From JAWLHJ01 sp040904945 (GTDB taxonomy: Bacteria; Gemmatimonadota; Gemmatimonadetes; Longimicrobiales; Gaopeijiaceae), in assembly GCA_040904945.1 (NCBI GenBank), contig JBBDSM010000016.1, positions 1 to 59,885 on the forward strand: a DNA stretch of 59,885 nucleotides, given 5' to 3'. Position 1 is the stretch's first letter; the number at the start of each line of letters is the position of its first letter. The position numbers and the translations under genes were made by a program. Shown piece by piece: positions 22,932-33,500 of the stretch. The notes under the pieces were generated by a model that was not told where the DNA came from, did no database searches, and saw only the letters and a list, made by a program, of their open reading frames with translations.

Positions 22932-25118
22932 ATGCCCAAGACGACCCCACGCTTCGATACGCTGGCCGCAGCGAAGTACACCCCGACCCCGCCAGAGAAC
23001 GGCGCTCCGCACAAGCGGATCGATCTCGAGGAGGTTTACGGAAAGAACCTTTTCGGTCTCCATCAGATGAAGTCGCGCCTGCCGAAGCCCCAGTACAAGG
23101 CGCTTCTCGCGACCATCCAGAACGGCACTGAGCTCGACGAGTCGGTGGCCGACGCCGTGGCGATCGCGATGAAGGATTGGGCCATGGAGAAGGGCGCCAC
23201 GCACTTCACGCATTGGTTCCAGCCGCTGACGGGCCTTACGGCCGAGAAGCACGACTCCTTCCTGAAGCCGACCGGCGACGGGCGGGCCATCACGGAGTTC
23301 ACGGGGGCGGCTCTCGTCCAGGGCGAGCCCGATGCCTCTTCGTTCCCGTCGGGCGGCCTCCGCGCCACCTTCGAGGCGCGGGGCTACACCGCTTGGGATC
23401 CGACTTCTCCCGCGTTTCTCGTGGAGGGGCCCGGCGGAGCCTACCTGTGCATTCCCACGGCGTTCGCTTCGTGGACCGGCGACGCACTCGACAAGAAGAC
23501 GCCGCTCCTCCGCTCGATCCACGCACTGGACAAGCAGGCGCGCCGGGCCCTCGGGCTCTTCGGCTCGTCGCCCCTGGCGGTCCGCGCCACATGCGGTCCG
23601 GAGCAGGAGTTCTTCCTGATCGACGAGGAGTTCTTCTACCGCCGTCCGGATCTGGTGACGTCCGGCCGGACCCTGTTCGGCACGAGGCCGCCGAAGGGCC
23701 AGGAGATGGACGACCACTATTTCGGCTCGATCCCGACGCGCGTGCTCGAATACATGAACGAAGTCGAGTTCGAGCTCTACAAGATCGGGATTCCGGTGAC
23801 GACGCGGCACAACGAGGTCGCCCCGGGGCAGTACGAGATGGCTCCGATCTTCGAGGACGCGAACCAGGCGGCCGACCATCAGCAGCTGATGATGTCGACG
23901 CTGCGACGCGTGGCCCGGAAGTACGGGCTGGTATGCCTGCTGCACGAAAAGCCGTTCCAGGGCGTCAATGGGAGCGGTAAGCACCTCAACTGGTCGTTCG
24001 GCACGAAAGAGCAGAACCTGCTCGAGCCGGGCGAGACGCCGCACGAAAACATCCAGTTCCTGTTCTTCACATCGGCAGTTCTCAAGGCCGTGGCCAAGCA
24101 CCAGGATCTGCTGCGGGCCAGCATCGCCCATGCGGGGAACGACCACCGCCTGGGGGCCAACGAAGCGCCGCCGGCGATCATCTCCGCGTTCTGCGGTGAC
24201 CAGCTGCAGGACATCTTCGAGCAGATCGGGAAGGCCGGTGAGGCCAAGACCAGCAAGAAGACGGGGCTGCTCGGCCTCGGCGTCGACGCACTCCCGAAGC
24301 TCCCCAAGCACGCAGGCGACCGGAACCGGACGTCCCCGTTCGCGTTTACCGGGAACAAGTGGGAGTTCCGGGCCGTGGGGTCCTCGCAGAGCGTCTCGGG
24401 TCCTGCGACGGTCCTGAACACGATCGTCGCCGAGGCCATCGACGACCTGAGCACGAAGCTCGAGGCGGCGCTTGAGAAAGGCACCGAGTTCGACGAGGCG
24501 CTGCGCAAGCTGCTCGCGGAGGAAATCCACGAGTTCAAGCACATCATCTTCAACGGCGACAACTACTCCCAGGAGTGGGTCGAGGAAGCGGAGCGCAGGG
24601 GCCTGCTCAATCTCAAGACGGCGATGGACGCCCTTCCGCACCTCGTGGCCGAGAAGAACGCGGCGCTCTTCGAGAAGTACGGCGTGCTGTCGGCCCGGGA
24701 ACTCGAGTCCCGTTACGAGATCTTCGTCGAGCAGTTCTTCATGACGATCAACATCGAGGGCGAAACCGGGCAGCACATGGGCCAGACCATGTATCTACCG
24801 GCCGCACAGCGGTACCTGAGCGACCTGCTCCAGACCGCGGGGCGCGCCGACGATCTCGGTATGGTGGCGGAGGGCGTGCTCGCCACGGCGCGCCGGGTCA
24901 ACGAGCTCATCGATCGGCTCACGCAGAAGCTGGCCGTCCTGGCCGAGCAGAATCAGGAGCTCGGCGGCGACGATGTGGTTTCCAAGGCCGAGCACATGCG
25001 GAACAACATCATTCCGGCGCTCACCGAGGTCCGCGACGTCGTGGATCGTCTCGAGCGCGTGGTGCCGGACGACTACTGGCCGGTTCCGACGTACCGGGAC
25101 ATGTTGTTCGTGAAGTGA
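22932..25118 (+). CDS. glnN: glutamine synthetase type III
   Basis: A 728-residue enzyme of the long type III class, which makes glutamine from glutamate, ammonia and ATP. Family segments are FGLHQMKSRLPK, THFTHWFQPLTG, EKHDSFL, FPSGGLRATFEARGYTAWD, CGPEQEFFLID, THE metal-ligand region NEVAPGQYEMAP, HEKPFQGVNGSGKHLNWS and NKWEFRAVGSSQS. The length is usual for type III (about 700-730), far above type I (about 450-470). ATG at 22932 has agagg upstream. It is the main ammonia-assimilation gene seen here and ends in a clear terminator. Confidence 0.96.
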   Translation: MPKTTPRFDTLAAAKYTPTPPENGAPHKRIDLEEVYGKNLFGLHQMKSRLPKPQYKALLATIQNGTELDESVADAVAIAMKDWAMEKGATHFTHWFQPLTGLTAEKHDSFLKPTGDGRAITEFTGAALVQGEPDASSFPSGGLRATFEARGYTAWDPTSPAFLVEGPGGAYLCIPTAFASWTGDALDKKTPLLRSIHALDKQARRALGLFGSSPLAVRATCGPEQEFFLIDEEFFYRRPDLVTSGRTLFGTRPPKGQEMDDHYFGSIPTRVLEYMNEVEFELYKIGIPVTTRHNEVAPGQYEMAPIFEDANQAADHQQLMMSTLRRVARKYGLVCLLHEKPFQGVNGSGKHLNWSFGTKEQNLLEPGETPHENIQFLFFTSAVLKAVAKHQDLLRASIAHAGNDHRLGANEAPPAIISAFCGDQLQDIFEQIGKAGEAKTSKKTGLLGLGVDALPKLPKHAGDRNRTSPFAFTGNKWEFRAVGSSQSVSGPATVLNTIVAEAIDDLSTKLEAALEKGTEFDEALRKLLAEEIHEFKHIIFNGDNYSQEWVEEAERRGLLNLKTAMDALPHLVAEKNAALFEKYGVLSARELESRYEIFVEQFFMTINIEGETGQHMGQTMYLPAAQRYLSDLLQTAGRADDLGMVAEGVLATARRVNELIDRLTQKLAVLAEQNQELGGDDVVSKAEHMRNNIIPALTEVRDVVDRLERVVPDDYWPVPTYRDMLFVK

Positions 25119-25172
25119 CGTCGGGCTGACGGCCGCGCGGTAGCGCGGGTCGTTCCGATGGAGCAGTACCGG

Positions 25173-25206
25173 AGGGGCCGGTGGCGATTGCCGCCGGCCC
25201 CTTTAT
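25173..25206 (+). terminator. rho-independent terminator after glutamine synthetase
   Basis: aggggccgg and ccggcccct form a 9-bp stem with an inner ggc/gcc pair and a tight loop, followed by ttat. Confidence 0.75.
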
Positions 25207-25252
25207 CTTGCCGGCGAGCCCCGCCCAGACGCAGCCGCCTTCCCCGAGTCGC

Positions 25253-28200
25253 ATGCCCCGGATCGATCCCGCCATCTCGTCGCACCTCGTAGCCTCGCTG
25301 GCTCGGGAGGCCAGGCGGCACCCGGTGGGGCGTAAGGTGCTGGTCACACCGACCATGGGAGGGGGGCGCGAGCTCCTCCGCAGGCTGGCGTTGGAGCGAG
25401 GGGGATGGGTCGGCTTCGAGGTCGCCACGCCGCGCCCGATGGCTCTTCGCGTCGCGGGCGACGCCATGGCGCGCCGGGCTGTCCGGGCGCTCGACGCCTT
25501 CGAGCAGCACGCTTTCCTCGACGACGCGCTCGATGCTGCCCTCCTGGGTGCACGCGGCGTCTGGGCGGAGCTGTCCGAGAGCGTCGGCTTCCGGGAACGC
25601 GTGCACGAGGCCGTTCTCGCGCTGCGGCTGGCGGGTATCGACGCGGCGGCCGTGCAGCGCGCCCGCCTCGCCGATACGGAGAAGCGGGCGATGCTCGCCT
25701 CGGTGCTACGCCGCTACGAACGGATCCTGATCGAACGGGCCCGCCTCGACACGGCCGGGGTCCTCGAGCTCGCCGCGTCGGAGCTCCAGAACGGCCTCGA
25801 TCCGTTGGCGCTCCTGGACGCAGACGCGGTGCTCCTCCAACCGGGCCTCGGCGCCCGCGGGCTGGCCGGGAAGCTGATCGGGGCGCTGACGAGCCGGGGG
25901 GCGCGGGTGCTCGAGACGGATCATCCGGTCGGGCGCGAGGTCCCGCAGACGCTGTTGTGGAGCCGGGCGGGAGCCGCGAGCGGGCACGCTTTCGTGGACG
26001 CTCCCGCCGAGATCCCCGATGCGGTCGAGCGCCCTCGCGTCTCGTTCTTCCACGCGGCATCGGCCACGGACGAGCTTCGCGAGGTTCTGCGACGGGTCGT
26101 CGAGCGAGAGCTCAGATGGGATCAGGTCGAGATCGTGGCGTCCGACGCGGCGACTTACGGATCGGCGCTTCATGCCCTCTCCCTCACGCTCGGGATTCCC
26201 GTCACGTTCGGGGTCGGGCTCCCGGTCGAGCGCACGCGGGTCGGACGGGTCGTCCACGCGTACCTCGATTGGGTGGTCGAGGGCTTCCAGGCCGCTCCGA
26301 TTCGGAGGCTGCTGGAGGCGGGGGATCTCCGGCCCGCACGCTCGCAGGCACAGGTACCCCCCGCGGTGCTGGCCCGCCGCTTCCGGCGGCTCCGTATCGG
26401 TTGGGGCCGGCGGCGTTACCGCTCGAGGATCCGCGATGGGCTCGAGGCGGTCGACCGCATCGAGCGTCGGCGCAACGAGGCCGAGGACACCTTTGAGCGC
26501 CGCCGCCAGCGGGTCCGGGAGGAGCTCGCCGCGCTGCGCTCGATCCTCTTTCCGGTGCTGCGCGAGACGCCGAGGGTCCCGGACCGCGCGACCGAGCCGG
26601 GCCGGCCGGTCTCGCCCGCCGAGTTGGCGAGGGGCCTCCGGGCCTTCCTCAGGAGGGTGCCACGCGGGCGGGGACCCGAGCGTGCCGCCCGCGACGAAGT
26701 CCTCCGGATCCTCGAGCGGGTCGAGTCCACGCTCCGCCGCCGGACCCATTTCCACGGCGCGCTGGCCATCCTGAGGCAGCACCTCGAGGTGCGTGTCCGG
26801 GCTGAGATTCCGGACGCGGACGGCGACGCGGACGCCCAGGGAGCGCCGTGGGCTTCCGAAGGGGGACACCTCCATCTCACGGACTTCGAGCACGGTGGCT
26901 ATACGGGGCGTGAGGCCATCTTCTTCGTCGGCATGGACGCCGACCGGGTTCCCGGGCATGCCGGTCAGGATCCACTCCTGCTCGACTCGGACCGTAGGAT
27001 TCTCGGTCGAGCCCTCCCGACCTCCGGAGAGATCTTTCGGGAGCGGGCCTTCAGGCTGTCCGCGCTCTTCGCGCGCCTTCGGGGTGAGGTCACGCTCAGC
27101 CATCCGGCGTGGAGCTCGGCCGACGCCCGGGCCATGGGGCCCTCTCCCTTCCTCCTGCAGGCCTACCGCCTGTCGCGGGGAGCGCCCTCTTCGACGTTCG
27201 AAGCCCTCCGGGAGGCGCTGGGTCCCGTGGTGTGCGCCGTACCCAGCGCAGACCGCCCTTGCCTGGACGAGGACGACGCGTGGATGGGATTGCTCGGTGC
27301 CGGTCCGGTGCTTCTTTCCGGGGTGGGGCCCGTGTGCGAGGCGTATCCGGATCTGGGGGCGGGCGTCGCGGCCGCCCTGCGCCGGAGCTCGGGGGATCCG
27401 GGGCCGGACCACGGCGTGCTCACGCCCAGGCCCGATCTTCTGGACCCTCGGCGAAACGAAGAGCTCGTCCTGTCGAGCGGCCGACTCGAAGGACTGGGGA
27501 GCTGCCCGCTGCGGTACCTGCAGCGGACGGTGCTGGGCCTCTACCCGCCCGACGACCCCGAGAGTGAGCCGGACCGATGGCTCGGCCACCGCGAGCGGGG
27601 GGTGTTGCTCCACCGTGTCTTCGAGCGCCTTCTCCGCGGCGCCAAGGAGCAGGGAATCCGGACGGGTGACGACCGCTTCGAGAGCCTCGCGGCAGAGTGT
27701 CTCGACGAGGCCGCGACGCACATGATGGACGAGCTACCGGTTCCCGGAGAGGGCACCCTCGCCAGGGAGCTCGCGGCCCTGCGGGACGACGTGTCGTCCT
27801 TCATCCAGATGGTCCGGGAGCACGGAGCGCCGTGGGCACGGCTCGAGTTCGGGTTCGGCTTCGACGACGACGATCCGGTCGTCCTGGAGGTCGAGGGGGG
27901 TGTGCTGCGGTACCGGGGGGTCGTGGACCGCGTGGACGACGCCGGCATGGACGGGATCCGGGTCGTCGACTACAAGACCGGCGTGCCCCGAAACTTCGGG
28001 ACGAGCGGCGTCTTCGACGGGGGGCGTCGGCTCCAGCATGCCCTCTACGCGCACGCCGTCGAGTCGAGGCTGGGCGCTCAGGTCGTCGCCGGCGAATACC
28101 ACTTCCCGACCCTGCGCGGAGAGCACGAGATCCACGGCTTCCGGCGGCAGGAGCTCGCGAGCGCCCGGGATCTATTGGCGCACATGCTCGACGGGGTGGC

Positions 28201-28393
28201 CGAGGGCCGCTTCGTGCCCACCGATAACCCCGACGACTGCAGGCTCTGTGACTTCGCCGAGATCTGCCGGGTGCGGCCCCTCCGCTTCGGCAAGGTGGCC
28301 TCACCCCCGGCGGAGTGGTCGGGCGAGCGCGCGGGAACGGGGGTCGACCCCACGTTCTCGCACCTCGTGGCCGTACGCTCGTTCGAGGAGTAG
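25253..28393 (+). CDS. AddB-like recombination nuclease subunit (PD-(D/E)XK, Fe-S)
   Basis: A 1046-residue protein resembling AddB/RexB, which with AddA processes double-strand breaks for recombination. The N-terminal half is the inactivated helicase-like region, where the Walker A position reads PTMGGGREL without GKT. The C-terminal nuclease has GVVDRVDDAGMDGIRVVDYK as its catalytic region. Four cysteines (C751, C996, C999, C1005) are spaced as in the Fe-S staple of AddB. ATG 25253 is chosen because an upstream in-frame GTG (25181) lies in the terminator stem. Its partner helicase is at 30576, separated by two opposite-strand genes. Confidence 0.85.
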   Translation: MPRIDPAISSHLVASLAREARRHPVGRKVLVTPTMGGGRELLRRLALERGGWVGFEVATPRPMALRVAGDAMARRAVRALDAFEQHAFLDDALDAALLGARGVWAELSESVGFRERVHEAVLALRLAGIDAAAVQRARLADTEKRAMLASVLRRYERILIERARLDTAGVLELAASELQNGLDPLALLDADAVLLQPGLGARGLAGKLIGALTSRGARVLETDHPVGREVPQTLLWSRAGAASGHAFVDAPAEIPDAVERPRVSFFHAASATDELREVLRRVVERELRWDQVEIVASDAATYGSALHALSLTLGIPVTFGVGLPVERTRVGRVVHAYLDWVVEGFQAAPIRRLLEAGDLRPARSQAQVPPAVLARRFRRLRIGWGRRRYRSRIRDGLEAVDRIERRRNEAEDTFERRRQRVREELAALRSILFPVLRETPRVPDRATEPGRPVSPAELARGLRAFLRRVPRGRGPERAARDEVLRILERVESTLRRRTHFHGALAILRQHLEVRVRAEIPDADGDADAQGAPWASEGGHLHLTDFEHGGYTGREAIFFVGMDADRVPGHAGQDPLLLDSDRRILGRALPTSGEIFRERAFRLSALFARLRGEVTLSHPAWSSADARAMGPSPFLLQAYRLSRGAPSSTFEALREALGPVVCAVPSADRPCLDEDDAWMGLLGAGPVLLSGVGPVCEAYPDLGAGVAAALRRSSGDPGPDHGVLTPRPDLLDPRRNEELVLSSGRLEGLGSCPLRYLQRTVLGLYPPDDPESEPDRWLGHRERGVLLHRVFERLLRGAKEQGIRTGDDRFESLAAECLDEAATHMMDELPVPGEGTLARELAALRDDVSSFIQMVREHGAPWARLEFGFGFDDDDPVVLEVEGGVLRYRGVVDRVDDAGMDGIRVVDYKTGVPRNFGTSGVFDGGRRLQHALYAHAVESRLGAQVVAGEYHFPTLRGEHEIHGFRRQELASARDLLAHMLDGVAEGRFVPTDNPDDCRLCDFAEICRVRPLRFGKVASPPAEWSGERAGTGVDPTFSHLVAVRSFEE

Positions 28394-28397
28394 CGTG

Positions 28398-29394
28398 TTA
28401 CTCGGCTAGGATCTCGGCGAGGACCGGCGCGTCGATGTTGCCACCCGAGATCACCGCCACGACCGGCCCGGGTCCGGCCTCCCCGGTGAGCGCCCCCCCC
28501 CGCCCCGCGGCCCCCGCGCCCACCCCCNNNNNNNNNNGCCGCCGCGAGCGCGGCGGCGCCGGCTCCTTCCGCGACGACGTGGACGTCGCGCGCCAGCATG
28601 CGGATCGCTTCCCGAACCTGCGCGAGCGAGACCACGATCGAGCCGTCCAGGAGTGTGGAGACCATGGGCCACATTGAGTCGAGCACGCTCGACCCTCCGA
28701 TTCCGTCCACGAACGATGGACGGCGGTCGATGGACGTAGGCCGTCCCAGGTCGAGGGACGCGCGCAGAGGGGCCGCGGTCTCGACCTCCGCGGCGAAGAC
28801 GCGGACGTCGGGACGGAGCGCCTTCACCGCGGTCGCGATCCCACAGGCCTGCCCGCCTCCACCGAACGGAACCACGACTGCCGCGAGGTCGGGAAGGTCG
28901 TCGAGGAGCTCGAGGCCGACGGTGCCGTTCCCGGCGATGACCCCGGTGTCGGCCACCGGATGGATGAAGTATCCGGCTTCGCCGGGGTACCCGTGGTTCT
29001 CGAGCACGGACCACCAGACGTCGTACGGCACGGCCAAGATCTCGGCTCCGAGGCGCTCGATGGCGCGGAGCTTGGTCGCAGGCGCGCTGTCCGGGACGAT
29101 CACGCGGCAGGGAACGCCTCGGACACGTGCGGCATAGGCGAGACCCTGGGCCATGTTGCCGGCGCTTCCAGTGTAGACGCCCGTGGCGAGGGCCTCGTGG
29201 CCGGCGAGCTCGACGGCGTTCAGGGCTCCCCGGATCTTGAAGGCGCCGGTAGGCTGCAGGCACTCCAGCTTCACGTGCACGTCGGTAGGCTCACCCGGCG
29301 ATCCGAAGGGGATGAGCGGGGTGTGGTGGGCGGTGCCCGCGATACGGACGCGTGCGGCTTCGACGTCGGCGAGGGTGGGGGCGCGGATCTTCAC
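28398..29394 (-). CDS. threonine/serine dehydratase-like PLP enzyme, broken by gap
   Basis: A fold-type II PLP enzyme that would deaminate threonine or serine. The PLP lysine is in PTGAFKIRGALNAV, the substrate loop is GSAGNMAQGLAYAA and the phosphate-binding glycines are VPFGGGGQACGIA. The reading frame is clean from 29394 to the ten N at 28528-28537. After it the frame resumes in another phase (VVAVISGGNIDAPVLAEILA) to the stop at 28398. The gap size is arbitrary, so the frame break is probably an assembly artefact over a GC-rich stretch. It starts within the overlap with the hydrolase gene (ATGA). Confidence 0.85.
28528..28537. other. assembly gap (10 N)
   Basis: Ten undetermined bases in a C/G-rich stretch inside the dehydratase gene. 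The true length is unknown. Confidence 0.99.
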
Positions 29395-30530
29395 GGCGAC
29401 CCCGTCTCGACGAGCGTTTCCACGCCGCTCAGGCTCCCACCGCCGCGTGCGTCGTAGCGCGCGTCACCCACACGGACGAGCCATGCGTCGGCCTGTGGCT
29501 CCGCCACGAAGAACGGGTAGCGCGCCCAGACCAGGTAGCTGCGGACGTCGGGATCGCGGGTCGCGGCCTCCAGGACGTCGGCAGGGGGCTCTTGGCCGGG
29601 GGAGCCCGCGACCGACCGGGTCGGTACCAGGCGGTCCGGGTGGAGGACCACCCGGTCGCTGACCCACCAGCTGTGGCTGCCCGGCACGTATCCGGCGTCG
29701 GTGCGCACCTCGACTTCGGAAACGCCCGGTACGCCCGGAATCGGAGCCACCATGAGATCGCGCACCTCGACGCCGAGGGACGCGGCTTCCGCGCGGACCT
29801 GGGACTCGGCGGCCTGGCCCGCGACGGCACCTATGCCGACGTACAGCGCGACCGCGGCGAGCGTCCAGGCAGGGCCCCGCACGGCGAGCCCGCCCGTATG
29901 CCGTGTGGCGCCGTCTCGTCCGCGTCGGGCGCGGGCAACGCCGGCGGCCACGACGCCCGCGCACCAGATCAGGCGTGTGGGCCAGGGCACGGGGCCGGCC
30001 AGCACGAGCGCCGTCGTGGCCACCGCAAGCCCGGCCCAGAGCAGCATGCCCGTTCGCTCTCGCGATCCGGACAGGTAGACCGCGGCCCCCAGGGTGAGCC
30101 ATATCCACGGATCGATGATGAAGAGCGTGTCCCCGTAGCTCCACGCGTCGGCGAAGGGCATCCCCCATCGCATGCCGTAGCTGTTCATCCAGTCGAGGAG
30201 CGGATGGCTCAGGACCCCGACCCCCGCGAGAAGCAACAAAGGGATCCAACGGGCGCGTGCCGACTCCGGATCACGCCGCGCGCGGACCCATCGGTCCCAT
30301 GCCATGGCGCCGCCCGCCACCACGACGGTGAGCGCAGCCAGCGCCGGCCATCCATGGGTGATACCGCGCCTGAACTCGAGCGCGAAGTAGGGTCCGTGCA
30401 CGTAGGACAGGACGTCGACGTCCGGGGCGTTCGCGGCCACGACGAGTGTGCCCACCGCGAGCGGCATGCCACGCGCCGGACCCGAGCGGGCCACTGCCGC
30501 CCCGACGAGCGTGTGTGTGAGGTTGTCCAT
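29391..30530 (-). CDS. membrane-bound metal-dependent hydrolase (YdjM/DUF457-like)
   Basis: A 379-residue inner-membrane protein. The N-terminus MDNLTHTLVGAAVARSG, then RRGITHGWPALAALTVVV and LLSHPLLDWMNSYGMRWGMP, carry the conserved histidines and aspartates of the YdjM/LexA-regulated family of predicted metal-dependent hydrolases. About six hydrophobic segments are seen between residues 20 and 235. A soluble C-terminal domain of about 140 residues is probably periplasmic. The substrate of this family is not established. It overlaps the dehydratase gene by four bases and is divergent from the AddA-like gene with 45 bases between. Confidence 0.8.
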   Translation of the reverse strand: MDNLTHTLVGAAVARSGPARGMPLAVGTLVVAANAPDVDVLSYVHGPYFALEFRRGITHGWPALAALTVVVAGGAMAWDRWVRARRDPESARARWIPLLLLAGVGVLSHPLLDWMNSYGMRWGMPFADAWSYGDTLFIIDPWIWLTLGAAVYLSGSRERTGMLLWAGLAVATTALVLAGPVPWPTRLIWCAGVVAAGVARARRGRDGATRHTGGLAVRGPAWTLAAVALYVGIGAVAGQAAESQVRAEAASLGVEVRDLMVAPIPGVPGVSEVEVRTDAGYVPGSHSWWVSDRVVLHPDRLVPTRSVAGSPGQEPPADVLEAATRDPDVRSYLVWARYPFFVAEPQADAWLVRVGDARYDARGGGSLSGVETLVETGSP

Positions 30531-30575
30531 GGACTGAACCTTCCCCCGCGGGGGACCGCGGACCAGATTGCCTGC

Positions 30576-33500
30576 GTGACAGAGCCAGCGCACTCCCCGC
30601 CAACGTTTCCGGACGCTCCGGCCCGACGTCGCATCTCCGAGGAGCTGGACGCCAACCTCGTCGTGGAAGCGGGCGCGGGTTCCGGGAAGACGACCGAGTT
30701 GGTGAACCGGATGGTGGCGCTCCTCGCCAGTGGAACGGCGCAGGTGGGTGAGATCGCCGCCGTGACCTTCACGCGCAAGGCCGCGGCCGAGCTGCGGGAG
30801 CGGTTCCAGGCCGAGCTCGAGCGGCGGGTCCGGGGGCCGGAGGACGACCCCGACGGTGAGCCGACGGGAGCAGAAGCCGAATCGCGGGAACATCTCTCCG
30901 CCGCGCTCCGTGAAGTCGACCAGGCGTTCGTGGGCACGATCCACGCCTTCTGCGGCCGTCTCCTGCGGGAGCGACCGCTCGATATCGGGCTCGATCCGGG
31001 CTTCGAGGAACTGGCGGCCGACGAGCGACTGGTGCTGCGGCGACAGTTCTGGGAGGGCTATCTCGAGCGGCTGGTGCGCGAGGAGGATCCGGCGCTCGAG
31101 GCACTGGCCGGGGCCGGTCTCCGCGCCTCCGCGCTCTTCGACCGCTTCGGCTTCCTGGTCGAGAACCCGGACGTGTCGTTTCCCGCCGAGCAGGTGGCGC
31201 CGCCGTCCGGCGCGGCCGTGGCGCGGGTGAAGTCCGGCTTGGAAGCACTGGTCGCAAAGGGCTGGGAGCTCATGCCCGAAGCGGTGCCGGACAAGGACTG
31301 GGACTCCCTGCAGAAGAAGGTGCGTAGCCTCCGCTTCACGCGTGAGATCACCGGCTGGCGCGACGCGCCCTCGTTCTTCGAGGCGCTGGCGCTCATCTGT
31401 AAGGACGGGCCGAACGGGCACCGGATCGTCCAGAAGCGGTGGAAGGAGCGCGGCCTGGCGAAGGCGTTCAAGGAGGAGGTGGACGCGTTCGCGGTGGGCG
31501 ATACCGAGGCGACCCGTCTCCTGGCCGCCTGGTACGAGCACCGTTACGCCCTGGTCATCGGACTCGCCCGGCGGGCCGCGGAGGCGTTCTGGGAGTATCG
31601 GCGCAGATCGGGACGGCTCGACTTCCAGGACCTCCTGGTGCTGTCGGCGGAGCTGCTCCGGACCCGGCCCGACGCGAGGCGCGAGCTGGGGCTCCGTTAC
31701 CGCCGCCTGCTGGTCGACGAGTTCCAGGACACGGATCCGCTCCAGGCGGAGATCATGCTCCTGCTCGCATCGGAACCGTCCGGCGATGGCGACGACGACG
31801 GGGGCACCGACGGTCCCGACTGGCGCCGGCTCACGCCGAGGCCCGGGGCGCTGTTCGTGGTCGGTGACCCCAAGCAGAGCATCTACCGGTTCCGACGAGC
31901 GGACATCCAACTCTATCAGCTGGTGAAGGAGCGCTTCGCGGACTTCGGCGGGGTGCTGGAGCTCACGACGAACTTCCGGTCCCGTCCACCCATCGGCGCG
32001 CTGGTGAACGAACTCTTTGCCGGCGACGACTTCTTCCCGGAACGCGCGACGCCCGAGCAGGCCGCGTTCGAGCCGCTGAACACGCTGCCCGAGCGTCTCG
32101 GCTCCGGTGCGGAGGGCGTGTTCGTGTACGAGGTGCAGCCGGACGCCTACAATCGGTCCGCGATCGCCGTCGACGACGCCGAGCGATTGGCATGCTGGAT
32201 CAGGCAGCGGGTCGATGCGGGCGAGCGTGCCCCCGGATCGTTCATGATTCTGACCCGCCAGCGGATGTCGATCGAAGCCTACGCGCGAGCCCTCGAAGCC
32301 TGGGGGCTGCCGGTGCAGGTGACGGGTGCCGGTGTCGGTGTGGAGCACGAGCTGATGGAGCTCCGGGCGGTGCTCGAGTGCATGATCGATCCGACGAACT
32401 CCGTGAAGGTCGTCTCCGCGCTGGTCGGCCTCTTCTTCGGCCTGGACTACGAGCTCCTCCTCCGGCATCGGCTCGCGGGTGGCGTGTTCGATGCAATGCG
32501 TCCGGGGGCCGACGGAGATCCGGAGGTGCTCGAGGCGCTCCGGCGGCTGAACCGGTGGTGGCGCACGTCGAACGCCGAGGCCGCCGATATCTTCGTGGGA
32601 CGCCTCGTCCGGGAGGTCGGACTGCTGCCGTTCGCCGCCGCCGGGGACCTTGGATCGCTCCGGGCCGGCGCGCTGGTCTTCATGCTGGACACGGTACGCG
32701 CGGCTACACTGGGGGGAGAGGCCGCCCTCCCCGGGGCGCTCGCCGCCCTCGACGCCGCGCTCGCCATGACCGACGCCGAGGCGCCTCTCGAGCCCGGCAA
32801 GGCAGACGCGGTGCGGGTCATGAACCTGCACCAAGCCAAGGGGCTCGAGGCCGACGTCGTCGTCCTGGCCGATCCCAGCGGGGACCAGGACCGGACGCCG
32901 CGGCAGCACGTCCGCCGGGCGGAGGACGGATCGGCCTTCGGGTATCTCAAGGTCTACGAGCCGGGGTTCGGTGGGCAGCCCGGCGCGACCCTGGCGCTTC
33001 CCGCGGACTGGGCCCGCTGGGAGGCGGACGAGCGCGCGTTCGAGGCCGCGGAGAACACCCGGTTGCTTTACGTGGCGGTCACACGGGCGCGAGAGGAGCT
33101 GTGGGTCGCCCGCCGAGCGGACAAGCCGCACGAGTCACCGTGGTCGGCGCTCGGACCGTGGCTGGAGAAGGGGACCGAGGTCGTCACTCTGGAGCGGAAG
33201 GCGGCGCCACCCGCCGAGGCGCTCGACGCCGGGGCCGCGACCCGAGCCCGTGAGGAGGCCGTTCGGGCCGCCGAGCGACTCCGTCGGGCGGGCGAGGAGC
33301 GCTTTTCGTTCGTATCGGTGACGACGGCGGCGAAGGACCTGGACGACGACGACGTCCCAGCCCCTCGGCCGCGTCCGGGCGCTCCGCCTTCCGGGAAGGG
33401 CGCCGGGGAGACCCGCTTCCGCGGCTTCTCCTGGGGGAGCGTCGTGCACGGGGCGCTCGCCGTGGCGTCGGAGGGACATGATCCCGATGCGTTGCGCGCG

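Noticed and set aside
22833..24776. A 647-codon open frame antisense to glutamine synthetase
   Set aside because: No domain or signal is seen, and the plus strand holds a full-length, well-conserved enzyme.
25181..25252. An upstream GTG start for the AddB-like gene
   Set aside because: It falls inside the stem of the glutamine synthetase terminator, and the added residues look like non-coding sequence.
29391..33131. A very long open frame on the minus strand across the AddA-like gene
   Set aside because: Only its last part (29391-30530) encodes a recognisable protein, the membrane hydrolase. The rest lies antisense to clear helicase motifs and is open because of high GC codon bias.
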